Assembly: GCA_016787045.1 (NCBI GenBank)
Contig: JAEUVA010000008.1
Span: forward strand, 425,743 to 489,742
Direction: 5' to 3'
Source of the DNA: Chitinophagales bacterium
GTDB lineage: Bacteria > Bacteroidota > Bacteroidia > Chitinophagales > LD1
Length of the DNA stretch: 64,000 bases
Shown here one piece after another: positions 53,755-62,232 of this stretch (positions are counted from its first letter, which is position 1; the number at the start of each line of letters is the position of its first letter). A program made the translations under genes and the position numbers. The notes beneath the pieces are model-generated. The model saw nothing but the letters and a program-made list of their open reading frames with translations, was not told the DNA's origin and did no database searches.

Positions 53755-54720
53755 ATGATTAAGCGCACCCTCTTCTTCAGCAACCCCACGCACATTTACA
53801 AAAAAAATGAGCAGTTGTGCTTTTCTGTAAACCGAAAGGGCGAAACTGAGAATGAGGAGAAAGTGATAACTATACCTATAGAAGATATAGGGGTGGTGGT
53901 GCTTGACAATAAGCAAATTACCCTTAGCCATGCGGTAATGGATGCGCTGCTGCAAAACAATGCGGCCATTATTACCTGCAATGACCAGCACATGCCGAGC
54001 GGTATGTACCTGAACCTTGACGGACACCATACCCAAACCGAAAAGTTTAAAGCACAGTTAGAGGCCAGTGAGCCGCTAAAAAAGCAGCTTTGGCAGCAGA
54101 CGGTAAGTGCTAAGTTGAGGAACCAAGGGAAGTTGTTGCACCTGTTGGCCACCTCACCCCCAACCCCTCTCCTTAAAAAGGAGAGGGGGGAAAGAATGCT
54201 TGATGCTGCCGATTGGCTACTCTCCTTTTCGCGCGAAGTAAAAAGTGGAGATACCGATAACCATGAAGCACGTGGTGCTGCCATTTACTGGCAAAGTTTG
54301 TTTCCGGTTGAAATGAATTTTAGGCGAGAGCGGTTTGGTGAGCCGCCCAATAATCTGCTGAATTATGGCTACTCTATTTTGCGCGGGGTTGTAGCACGCG
54401 GGTTAGTAGCCAGTGGGGCATTGCCTACTTTAGGGATTTTTCACCGCAATAAATACAACGCTTACTGCTTAGCAGATGATATAATGGAGCCATACCGCCC
54501 TTATGTTGACCAAATTGTTTGCCGCATAATAAACAGTGGAGAGGACTGGAGGGAATTAACCCCTTCTATTAAAAAACAGTTTCTTGAAATTCCTGCTTTA
54601 GATATAGTAATTGATAATGAGCAAAGCCCATTAATGGTAGGTATGCAGCGCACGACCTCTTCACTGATGAAATGCTATGAAGGTGAGTTGAGAAAAATAT
54701 TGTATCCGGTATTAGAATAA
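53755..54720 (+). CDS. cas1: Cas1 integrase with an in-frame palindromic insert
   Basis: This 321-residue protein, with Cas2, inserts new spacers. The N-terminal beta domain (1-95) has IPIEDIGVVVLDNKQITLSH. The catalytic helical domain has E171 (NHEARGAAIYW), H230 (GIFHRNKYN) and D241/E245 (LADDIMEPYRPY), all intact. Residues about 133-147 (TSPPTPLLKKERGER) are encoded by a palindromic repeat (54164-54188) and interrupt the stretch between the KLRNQGKLLHLL helix and the DAADWLLSFSREVKSGD helix. The reading frame is preserved, so the protein may still work if the loop is tolerated. It is 14 bp from cas9, in the same operon. Confidence 0.95.
   Translation: MIKRTLFFSNPTHIYKKNEQLCFSVNRKGETENEEKVITIPIEDIGVVVLDNKQITLSHAVMDALLQNNAAIITCNDQHMPSGMYLNLDGHHTQTEKFKAQLEASEPLKKQLWQQTVSAKLRNQGKLLHLLATSPPTPLLKKERGERMLDAADWLLSFSREVKSGDTDNHEARGAAIYWQSLFPVEMNFRRERFGEPPNNLLNYGYSILRGVVARGLVASGALPTLGIFHRNKYNAYCLADDIMEPYRPYVDQIVCRIINSGEDWRELTPSIKKQFLEIPALDIVIDNEQSPLMVGMQRTTSSLMKCYEGELRKILYPVLE
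54164..54188. repeat. Palindromic repeat element inside cas1
   Basis: The perfect 11-bp inverted repeat CCCCTCTCCTT-AAA-AAGGAGAGGGG lies within codons 137-145 of cas1. It has the same CCCCTCT...AGAGGGG signature as the intergenic elements at 44.6, 54.7 and 55.4 kb, although the central bases differ. Confidence 0.85.
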
Positions 54721-55073
54721 ATACAACACACCCCTACCCCTCTCAAGAGGGGATAAATACACTATACAGCAGTGAAATAGTGTCGGTGTGTGGCTGTTCA
54801 TCCCCTCTTGAGAGGGGCGACACGAAGTGACGGGGTGTGTGGCTGTTTATCCCCTCTTGAGAGGGGCGACACGAAGTGACGGGGTGTGTGGCTGTTCATC
54901 CCCTCTTGAGAGGGGCGACACGAAGTGACGGGGTGTGTGGCTGTTTATCCCCTCTTGAGAGGGGAGTGCGCAGCATGTAGCTAAGCAGGGGTGTGTGGCT
55001 GTTTATCCCCTCTTGAGAGGGGAGTGCGCAGCATGTAGCTAAGCAGGGGTGTGTGGCTGTTAAATCAACACAA
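54721..55073 (+). repeat. Tandem palindromic elements between cas1 and cas2
   Basis: After an inverted element copy (CCCCTCTCAAGAGGGG at about 54734), three 49-bp units start at 54792, 54841 and 54890. Two 58-bp units start at 54939 and 54997. Every unit begins GGCTGTT(C/T)ATCCCCTCTTGA and contains the CCCCTCTTGAGAGGGG palindrome, and ends with GGGGTGTGT. The two unit types differ in the segment after the palindrome (CGACACGAAGTGACG against AGTGCGCAGCATGTAGC). No gene fits in this 366-bp gap. Confidence 0.95.
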
Positions 55074-55086
55074 TAAATATTACCTA

Positions 55087-55422
55087 ATGGCTATCCGACT
55101 AAACCAATACCGTATTATGTGGATACTCGTATTTTTTGACCTGCCCACCGAAACCAAGCAAGACAAAAAGAACTATACCAAATTTAGAGATGGTATGCTT
55201 GACGATGGTTTTACCATGTTTCAATACAGCATATATGTACGCCATTGCGCCAGCCGCGAAAACACCGAAGTACACCTTAAGCGCATCCGCTCCATACTAC
55301 CACCAAAAGGCAAAGTGGTTATTATGAACATCACCGATAAGCAGTTTGGCATGATGGAGATATTTGACGGGAAGGCAGAAGCCCCGCGACAAAAGTTGCC
55401 ACAGCAGTTGGAGATGTTTTAA
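55087..55422 (+). CDS. cas2: Cas2, spacer-acquisition subunit
   Basis: This 111-residue Cas2 begins MAIRLNQYRIMWILVFFDLPTET, where the strand ending FFDLP carries the conserved Asp. DGFTMFQYSIYVRHCAS and HLKRIRSILPPKGKVVIMNITDKQFG follow. Cas2 forms the central dimer of the Cas1-Cas2 integrase. The ATG at 55087 gives the conserved N-terminus; a longer start at 55051 would be encoded by the repeat tract. It is separated from cas1 by the 366-bp repeat tract and followed by a bidirectional terminator. No csn2 or cas4 is present, which fits type II-C. Confidence 0.95.
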   Translation: MAIRLNQYRIMWILVFFDLPTETKQDKKNYTKFRDGMLDDGFTMFQYSIYVRHCASRENTEVHLKRIRSILPPKGKVVIMNITDKQFGMMEIFDGKAEAPRQKLPQQLEMF

Positions 55423-55458
55423 CCGAGCAGGTAGTCTGATAGACGCTTTTCATGAATT

Positions 55459-55490
55459 GCAACACACCCCTACCCCTCTCAAGAGGGGAT
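55459..55490. repeat. Palindromic element downstream of cas2
   Basis: CAACACACCCCTACCCCTCT followed by CAAGAGGGGATAA repeats the element that starts the cas1-cas2 tract at 54722, in the same orientation. Confidence 0.8.
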
Positions 55491-55525
55491 AAAAAAAGCC
55501 CCGCCTTATGTTAAGCGGGGCTTTT
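55491..55525. terminator. Bidirectional terminator between cas2 and the CRISPR array
   Basis: The stem AAAAGCCCCGC / GCGGGGCTTTT has a 10-nt loop. It can stop cas operon transcripts on the plus strand and pre-crRNA on the minus strand, where seven T residues follow. Confidence 0.87.
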
Positions 55526-55594
55526 AAATCTCGTTTTTTGCTATCCTATTTTTGGCATAGAACCCGCACCAGTGCTACGTTTTAGTGGGGGTAT
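55526..55594. other. Cas-proximal array flank (possible leader)
   Basis: This 69-bp AT-rich stretch lies between the terminator and the first repeat. It contains a perfect TATTTTTG box at 55547-55554 on the plus strand, pointing into the array, but no matching -33 box. Whether spacers are added at this end cannot be told from sequence alone. Confidence 0.45.
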
Positions 55595-58500
55595 GTTGTG
55601 TAGCAAAGAACGAGAAATACATTTTGAAAGCAAATCACAACAAACTTATGTGTCTAAAGATAATACATCAAGTTGTGTAGCAAAGAACGAGAAATACATT
55701 TTGAAAGCAAATCACAACTAAAATGTTCCATTTCCATTTCTGGATGAGTTGTGTAGCAAAGAACGAGAAATACATTTTGAAAGCAAATCACAACGATTAA
55801 TTGGTTTAAAAAAACGTATGATTTGTTGTGTAGCAAAGAACGAGAAATACATTTTGAAAGCAAATCACAACGGATGCAATAGGTAATAGATATACATGCA
55901 GTTGTGTAGCAAAGAACGAGAAATACATTTTGAAAGCAAATCACAACCTATAACTACTCTCAGCAAACTCTCGGTCTGTTGTGTAGCAAAGAACGAGAAA
56001 TACATTTTGAAAGCAAATCACAACAATTTTCATTGTTCATAATTATTTGTTTAAGTTGTGTAGCAAAGAACGAGAAATACATTTTGAAAGCAAATCACAA
56101 CCCAATTTAGGAGTTTCAAAATTTACACTTGGTTGTGTAGCAAAGAACGAGAAATACATTTTGAAAGCAAATCACAACACGAATTGTACTTTACAACCAA
56201 TGCTGATAGTTGTGTAGCAAAGAACGAGAAATACATTTTGAAAGCAAATCACAACCTCTTCCAAACGCTCATCAACAATCTTTGGGTTGTGTAGCAAAGA
56301 ACGAGAAATACATTTTGAAAGCAAATCACAACAAATGGCAGATTGCGTAGATTTATTATCCGGTTGTGTAGCAAAGAACGAGAAATACATTTTGAAAGCA
56401 AATCACAACTTATTTAAAATTTCCCCACGCTTCGCATTTGTTGTGTAGCAAAGAACGAGAAATACATTTTGAAAGCAAATCACAACACCGCTGATAATGT
56501 TGACTTTTCGGGGATTGTTGTGTAGCAAAGAACGAGAAATACATTTTGAAAGCAAATCACAACCTACCCTGCATTTAGTGGGTTGAAAATTACGTTGTGT
56601 AGCAAAGAACGAGAAATACATTTTGAAAGCAAATCACAACATCGTTAACGAGATAGCCGCCACATCTAAAGTTGTGTAGCAAAGAACGAGAAATACATTT
56701 TGAAAGCAAATCACAACACATAAAGCAAGCGGGACGTTATAGGTAAGGTTGTGTAGCAAAGAACGAGAAATACATTTTGAAAGCAAATCACAACAAGTGT
56801 GGATTTGGACTGAGGCATTGTATGGTTGTGTAGCAAAGAACGAGAAATACATTTTGAAAGCAAATCACAACCCGCTCAACCTAACAACACTAAACAACTT
56901 GGTTGTGTAGCAAAGAACGAGAAATACATTTTGAAAGCAAATCACAACATAATGTATCTGCTGTGTACATTTATCGCCGTTGTGTAGCAAAGAACGAGAA
57001 ATACATTTTGAAAGCAAATCACAACCATACCCTGATGATAGGGTAACTGTTGAAGTTGTGTAGCAAAGAACGAGAAATACATTTTGAAAGCAAATCACAA
57101 CCTGTATTTAGATTTTTACCCAGCTATACCAGTTGTGTAGCAAAGAACGAGAAATACATTTTGAAAGCAAATCACAACTATCATACAAATGATAAGCAGT
57201 TTCTTCATGTTGTGTAGCAAAGAACGAGAAATACATTTTGAAAGCAAATCACAACTTGCCGTGTCAACAGTGGCGTTGACGGGGGGTTGTGTAGCAAAGA
57301 ACGAGAAATACATTTTGAAAGCAAATCACAACAAGCCGAGCGAAAGGCCGCGCGTAAGAAGTGTTGTGTAGCAAAGAACGAGAAATACATTTTGAAAGCA
57401 AATCACAACGTCCAATGTTTTGTTGCTTGAAGTAGTTTTGTTGTGTAGCAAAGAACGAGAAATACATTTTGAAAGCAAATCACAACGGAAATTTAATCAC
57501 CAACATACCGGCACAGTTGTGTAGCAAAGAACGAGAAATACATTTTGAAAGCAAATCACAACGAGTAGGCGTTAATCCGGCTTCAATGCTTTGTTGTGTA
57601 GCAAAGAACGAGAAATACATTTTGAAAGCAAATCACAACACAGGCATAAACGAATTAGACAAGGATTATGTTGTGTAGCAAAGAACGAGAAATACATTTT
57701 GAAAGCAAATCACAACAATTGACCAAAAAGCAAATAGGGATGCTGGGTTGTGTAGCAAAGAACGAGAAATACATTTTGAAAGCAAATCACAACCCCACAG
57801 TATAGTGGCAATGTGGCGTACAAGTTGTGTAGCAAAGAACGAGAAATACATTTTGAAAGCAAATCACAACAGTACCCATACAATGAAAAAGCAAAAACTC
57901 GTTGTGTAGCAAAGAACGAGAAATACATTTTGAAAGCAAATCACAACCAATTTTTAAAAGCTATACCATTGAAGTAGGTTGTGTAGCAAAGAACGAGAAA
58001 TACATTTTGAAAGCAAATCACAACTAGGTAGTTGTTTACTGCTTACGGAAAAAGGTTGTGTAGCAAAGAACGAGAAATACATTTTGAAAGCAAATCACAA
58101 CCCCCGCAAGTGTAGATATTTCAGAGAGCTAGTTGTGTAGCAAAGAACGAGAAATACATTTTGAAAGCAAATCACAACCTTCAGCTTCTTGCTTGGCCGC
58201 TTGTGCTTGTTGTGTAGCAAAGAACGAGAAATACATTTTGAAAGCAAATCACAACCTCAATTAAGTAAATACATATAATATTTAAGTTGTGTAGCAAAGA
58301 ACGAGAAATACATTTTGAAAGCAAATCACAACTATAGCAACGCGACAAAGCGGTAGAACTGAGTTGTGTAGCAAAGAACGAGAAATACATTTTGAAAGCA
58401 AATCACAACCAACCTGCGTTGTCGTTTTTGTTGGGCGTTGTTGTGTAGCAAAGAACGAGAAATACATTTTGAAAGCAAATCACAACGCACCTGCACCGCA

Positions 58501-59390
58501 GCCACAAACAGCTACTGTTGTGTAGCAAAGAACGAGAAATACATTTTGAAAGCAAATCACAACGCGTTTCGTTTTATTCAGTATCTCGTCTATGTTGTGT
58601 AGCAAAGAACGAGAAATACATTTTGAAAGCAAATCACAACAAAGCACCGGCAACGGCCAACGCGCCCAAAGTTGTGTAGCAAAGAACGAGAAATACATTT
58701 TGAAAGCAAATCACAACGGCTTGTGCTTGTACATGGTATGGTTTCCAGTTGTGTAGCAAAGAACGAGAAATACATTTTGAAAGCAAATCACAACGGTGGT
58801 AAATTGATGTTTTTGTTTTCATAGTTGTGTAGCAAAGAACGAGAAATACATTTTGAAAGCAAATCACAACCTTCTCAAATCTGCTATGCCGGTTATCCAT
58901 GTTGTGTAGCAAAGAACGAGAAATACATTTTGAAAGCAAATCACAACTCTGCAATACAGAGGCAAATGAGAGTGTAAGTTGTGTAGCAAAGAACGAGAAA
59001 TACATTTTGAAAGCAAATCACAACGGACGCAAAGGAATAGGTTTTGAATTAAAAGTTGTGTAGCAAAGAACGAGAAATACATTTTGAAAGCAAATCACAA
59101 CGAACACTATAAACACGTTGATAGATGCGTTGTTGTGTAGCAAAGAACGAGAAATACATTTTGAAAGCAAATCACAACTACATAGATAATACACACCGCG
59201 CTATTGAGTTGTGTAGCAAAGAACGAGAAATACATTTTGAAAGCAAATCACAACGCTACTGCGGCCAAGGCAATCCAAGGCAAGTTGTGTAGCAAAGAAC
59301 GAGAAATACATTTTGAAAGCAAATCACAACAACCTTGCCGCAGGCGCAACACAAGGCTGGTTGTGTAGCAAAGAACGAGAAATACATTTT
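55595..59390 (-). CRISPR. Type II-C CRISPR array, 50 repeats and 49 spacers
   Basis: Forty-nine full repeats of 47 bp appear identical and are followed by a truncated fiftieth (59360-59390). On the plus strand repeats start GTTGTGTAGCAAAGAACGAG and end GCAAATCACAAC. Forty-one spacers are 30 bp and eight are 29 bp, giving a 76-77 bp period. No two spacers appear alike. The crRNA strand is minus: read that way the repeat starts GTTGTGATTTGC, the form complementary to the tracrRNA anti-repeat. Transcription thus runs toward cas2, opposite to the cas genes. Each repeat contains TTTG-N19-GTTCTTTG on the minus strand, near the Bacteroidetes promoter consensus. Confidence 0.99.
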
Positions 59391-59463
59391 TAAACCGACC
59401 AACGGGAGGTTCGCGAATACCGCTTAAAATAAATTAGACCAAATGAGCAAAGCAAATCACACC
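59360..59463. repeat. Terminal CRISPR repeat split by a 58-bp insert
   Basis: The first 31 bases of the plus-strand repeat are at 59360-59390. The sequence then diverges for 58 bp. AAAGCAAATCACA, the matching 3' part of the repeat, reappears at 59449-59461, followed by two bases matching less well. The two halves together account for nearly a whole repeat. Confidence 0.75.
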
Positions 59464-59538
59464 TTGGGTTGCCCGGGTTGTTATTGCGGAGACTGCTTTA
59501 ATGAGATTTCTGAAGTTTTTGAAACTTTGAAAATCTAG
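59443..59538 (+). CDS. Possible 31-residue cysteine-rich microprotein
   Basis: An ATG at 59443 opens a 31-codon frame containing LGCPGCYCGDCFNEI and ending at TAG (59538). Four cysteines in CxxCxCxxC spacing could bind a metal ion or cluster. Its first codons coincide with the displaced CRISPR repeat half, so the start would be array-derived. No clear promoter or ribosome-binding site is seen, so it may not be expressed. Confidence 0.3.
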   Translation: MSKANHTLGCPGCYCGDCFNEISEVFETLKI

Positions 59539-59716
59539 CTTCTGTACTTAGCCGCTCTGGCGCCAGCGGCTTAGGGATAGTAGCGGAAAGCCCGCAGTAC
59601 CGATATAATCGGGACGAGGACTTGCAGCGGATAGCCCGACCTACCGATGCGAAGCACAGCCGGTAGCTGAGCGGATCGGGAGGTAAGCCCATTACAAAAA
59701 TGCAACTATCCACATC
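59539..59716. other. Intergenic region with hairpins upstream of pckA
   Basis: A strong hairpin AGCCGCT-CTGGCGCC-AGCGGCT lies at 59550-59571. It is followed by a GC-rich stretch with GCAGCGGATAGCCCGAC and GATCGGGAGG segments. These look like dispersed Bacteroidetes intergenic repeats, but no second copy is present in this window. No gene is seen. Confidence 0.45.
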
Positions 59717-59762
59717 TTGCTTACCGCTGTAAAATCTGCCTTTTTTTTTCGGGTCAATACCC

Positions 59763-59770
59763 TATGTTTG
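59763..59770 (+). promoter_or_regulatory. Bacteroidetes -7 box upstream of pckA (TATGTTTG)
   Basis: This perfect TAnnTTTG match lies 18 bp before the pckA ATG. A run of nine T residues sits about 12-22 bp upstream, where a -33 box would be. Confidence 0.55.
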
Positions 59771-59788
59771 CCCACCTTTAGCGAAAAA

Positions 59789-61414
59789 ATGAATAGCACC
59801 ATGAATGTAGTTGGTCCCAAGAACCCCTCCGCAACACTTGAAACACTAGGCATAAAAAACACCGCCACCCAATACTGGAACCTCAGCGCAGACGAACTCA
59901 TCAACGAAACCATCAACCGGGGGCAAGGCACCATTACCGATACCGGTGCTTTAGCCGTAGATACCGGTGAGTTTACCGGCCGCGCACCCAAAGACAAATT
60001 CATTGTTAAAGACGAAAGCACTAAAGATAGTGTGGACTGGGGCAACTTCAACAACCCCTGCACCCCCGAAACTTTTGACCTGCTCTACAACAAAGTAGTG
60101 AACTACTTTGCCGGTAAAGAAATTTTTGTGCGCGATTGCTACGCCTGTGCCGATGATGCCTACCGGCTCAATGTACGCGTAGTAACCGAATACCCCTGGG
60201 CAAACCTCTTTGCCTACAACATGTTCCTCCGCCCCGAGCCAAGCGAACTAAGCAGCATAACACCCGACTGGGTGGTACTGCAAGCCCCCGGCTTGAAATG
60301 CGATGGCCCTGCCGATGGTGTACGCCAGGGCAACTTTGCCATCCTCAACTTTACCAAAAAAATTGCCATTATAGGCGGAAGCGCATACACCGGAGAAATT
60401 AAAAAAGGCATTTTTACCGTGTTGAATTATGTACTGCCCCACGAAAAAAATGTACTCAGCATGCACTGCTCTGCCAACACCGGCAAAGATGGCGATACCG
60501 CCCTCTTTTTTGGCTTGAGTGGCACCGGCAAAACCACCCTTAGTGCAGACCCTAACCGCCCACTCATTGGTGATGATGAGCACGGCTGGACCAACCATGG
60601 CGTATTTAATTTTGAAGGTGGCTGCTACGCCAAAGTAATAGACCTAAGTGCCGAAAAAGAACCCGATATCTACAAAGCCATTCGCCACGGTGCCATCTTA
60701 GAAAACATCGGTTACCTGCCCGGCACCAATACGGTGGACTTTGCCTACAAAGCCAAAACCGAAAATACCCGCGTTAGCTACCCTATTCATTTTATTGATA
60801 ATGCCTTGCCCAAGTCGGTAGGTGGCGAACCAAAAAACATTTTCTTCCTCACGTACGATGCCTTTGGTGTGCTGCCTCCCATTTCTAAACTTAGTGTAGG
60901 CCAGGCCATGTACTTTTTCTTATCGGGCTTTACTTCAAAAGTAGCCGGTACCGAGGCCGGAGTTACCGAGCCGCAAACTACTTTCAGTACTTGTTTTGGC
61001 GCTCCGTTTTTACCCTTACACCCAACTAAGTACGCCTCTTTATTGGGCGAAAAACTACGCTCTAAAAACATTAACGTATGGTTGCTTAACACCGGCTACA
61101 CCGGTGGAGTATATGGCGTAGGCAAGCGCATGAGTTTGCCACACACCCGCGCACTCATTACCGAGGCATTAAATGGCAACCTTGAAAAAGTAAACTACGA
61201 AACACACCCCGTATTTGGTGTGGCTATGCCTACCGCTTGCCCCAACGTGCCCGCAGAAATACTAAACCCCCGCAATACCTGGGCCGATAAAGATGCCTAC
61301 GATGCCAAAGCCAATGAACTGGCCCTAGCGTTCAACAAAAACTTTGAAAAATTTGCTGCCAAATCTGAACAAGACATCTTAGACGCAGCACCCAGAGCTA
61401 CACAAAGCGTTTAA
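59789..61414 (+). CDS. pckA: ATP-dependent phosphoenolpyruvate carboxykinase
   Basis: This 541-residue enzyme converts oxaloacetate and ATP to PEP, CO2 and ADP for gluconeogenesis, and is full length. Motifs are TGEFTGRAPKDKFIV (substrate Arg), GGSAYTGEIKKG with the metal-binding Lys, and the kinase-1a P-loop GLSGTGKTTLSADP near residue 242. IGDDEHGW is the kinase-2 metal site, and NTGYTGGVYGVGKRMSLPHTRALI the adenine-binding region. The P-loop sequence marks the ATP-type rather than GTP-type enzyme. The ATG at 59789 (MNSTMNVVG) is used; 59801 is an alternative. Confidence 0.96.
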   Translation: MNSTMNVVGPKNPSATLETLGIKNTATQYWNLSADELINETINRGQGTITDTGALAVDTGEFTGRAPKDKFIVKDESTKDSVDWGNFNNPCTPETFDLLYNKVVNYFAGKEIFVRDCYACADDAYRLNVRVVTEYPWANLFAYNMFLRPEPSELSSITPDWVVLQAPGLKCDGPADGVRQGNFAILNFTKKIAIIGGSAYTGEIKKGIFTVLNYVLPHEKNVLSMHCSANTGKDGDTALFFGLSGTGKTTLSADPNRPLIGDDEHGWTNHGVFNFEGGCYAKVIDLSAEKEPDIYKAIRHGAILENIGYLPGTNTVDFAYKAKTENTRVSYPIHFIDNALPKSVGGEPKNIFFLTYDAFGVLPPISKLSVGQAMYFFLSGFTSKVAGTEAGVTEPQTTFSTCFGAPFLPLHPTKYASLLGEKLRSKNINVWLLNTGYTGGVYGVGKRMSLPHTRALITEALNGNLEKVNYETHPVFGVAMPTACPNVPAEILNPRNTWADKDAYDAKANELALAFNKNFEKFAAKSEQDILDAAPRATQSV

Positions 61415-61433
61415 TAACACAAGCACCACATAC

Positions 61434-61475
61434 AAAACCCCGCAAAGTTTTAAAAAAAAATCTTGCGGGTTTTTT
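61434..61475 (+). terminator. Rho-independent terminator of pckA
   Basis: The stem CCCGCAA / TTGCGGG has an A-rich loop and a T6 tail, starting 20 bp after the pckA stop. Confidence 0.85.
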
Positions 61476-61498
61476 GTTACATTTTTACTTGCGGCCTC

Positions 61499-61545
61499 AC
61501 CACTGCCCCCTCTCCACCCATGGATAGGGGCCGGGGGTGAGGCAA
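61499..61545. repeat. Possible C/G-rich dispersed repeat next to the rhomboid gene
   Basis: A CCCCCTCTCC...GGATAGGGGCCGGGGGTGAG block resembles the palindromic elements near cas1/cas2 in composition, but the inverted repeat is imperfect. It abuts the rhomboid stop codon. Confidence 0.4.
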
Positions 61546-61546
61546 C

Positions 61547-62185
61547 TCACCGCGGCAACTGACTATTCCCTACCTCCTCAAAAAAGCGTTTGTCTTTTTC
61601 GGGCACAGTATTAACCGGCAGGTATTCTCTATCCATCCTACCAAACAAAAACGCTGCTGCTACTCCGCATAGCGCACCATACAAATGCGATTGCCACGAT
61701 ATGCCCTGCTTAGGCAAAAAACCCTCGGCCATGGTGCCGTATAGCACTACCACAAACACCGCTATCAACACCGGCACTCTGTGCCGCGTAAACAATGCTG
61801 AGCCCAATAAAAAAAAAGCCAAACCATAAATAACCCCGCTCATGCCAATATGCCGCGAGCCCTCTACGCCCAATAACCAAACGGCCGTGCCGCTACCCAA
61901 CCATACTGTAAGTAATACCCAAAACGATGCCTTGGGGTAAGCGTTAATCACCACCGTAAGCAGCACCATAAACGGCAAAGTGTTAGACATAATATGCTCC
62001 CAACTGCCATGTATAAATGGGGAAAAGAAAATGCCTTTTAACCCTTCTATCCGATGTGGCGCATTGGCTAAAAACGTAAAGTCTGTACCGGCCAGCTCCT
62101 GAAACAAAAACACCACCCACATCACCGCTAAAAACAGCAGCACAATCCAAACACTACTCCAAAATCTTTTTTGCTCGGTTGGCAT
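61547..62185 (-). CDS. Rhomboid family intramembrane serine protease
   Basis: This 212-residue protein has six predicted membrane helices. The catalytic dyad is S116 (HIGMSGVIYG, the GxSG motif) and H167 (SWQSHLYGALCG). HGSWEHIMSNTLPF (about 59-72) is the conserved loop-helix 2 region. Rhomboids cleave membrane proteins within the bilayer; no substrate is evident. The gene is divergent from the penicillin acylase gene, with 47 bp between starts, and convergent with pckA. Confidence 0.92.
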   Translation of the reverse strand: MPTEQKRFWSSVWIVLLFLAVMWVVFLFQELAGTDFTFLANAPHRIEGLKGIFFSPFIHGSWEHIMSNTLPFMVLLTVVINAYPKASFWVLLTVWLGSGTAVWLLGVEGSRHIGMSGVIYGLAFFLLGSALFTRHRVPVLIAVFVVVLYGTMAEGFLPKQGISWQSHLYGALCGVAAAFLFGRMDREYLPVNTVPEKDKRFFEEVGNSQLPR

Positions 62186-62232
62186 GAAGCGAATGAAGCA
62201 ATTTCTATCTTCACCTCCACTAAATTTATTGC

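Noticed and set aside
54721-55073. The cas1-cas2 gap as a missing gene such as csn2 or cas4
   Set aside because: No frame of useful length exists; the gap is entirely palindromic repeat units.
55051-55086. Longer cas2 start (MWLLNQHNKYYL)
   Set aside because: Those codons lie at the end of the tandem repeat tract; other Cas2 proteins begin close to the MAIRLNQYRIMW position.
55654-59082. Many short reading frames across the array with repeated MYFSFFATQ or VICFQNVFLVLCYTT segments
   Set aside because: They are translations of the CRISPR repeat and spacers, not genes; the shared segments come from the 47-bp repeat.
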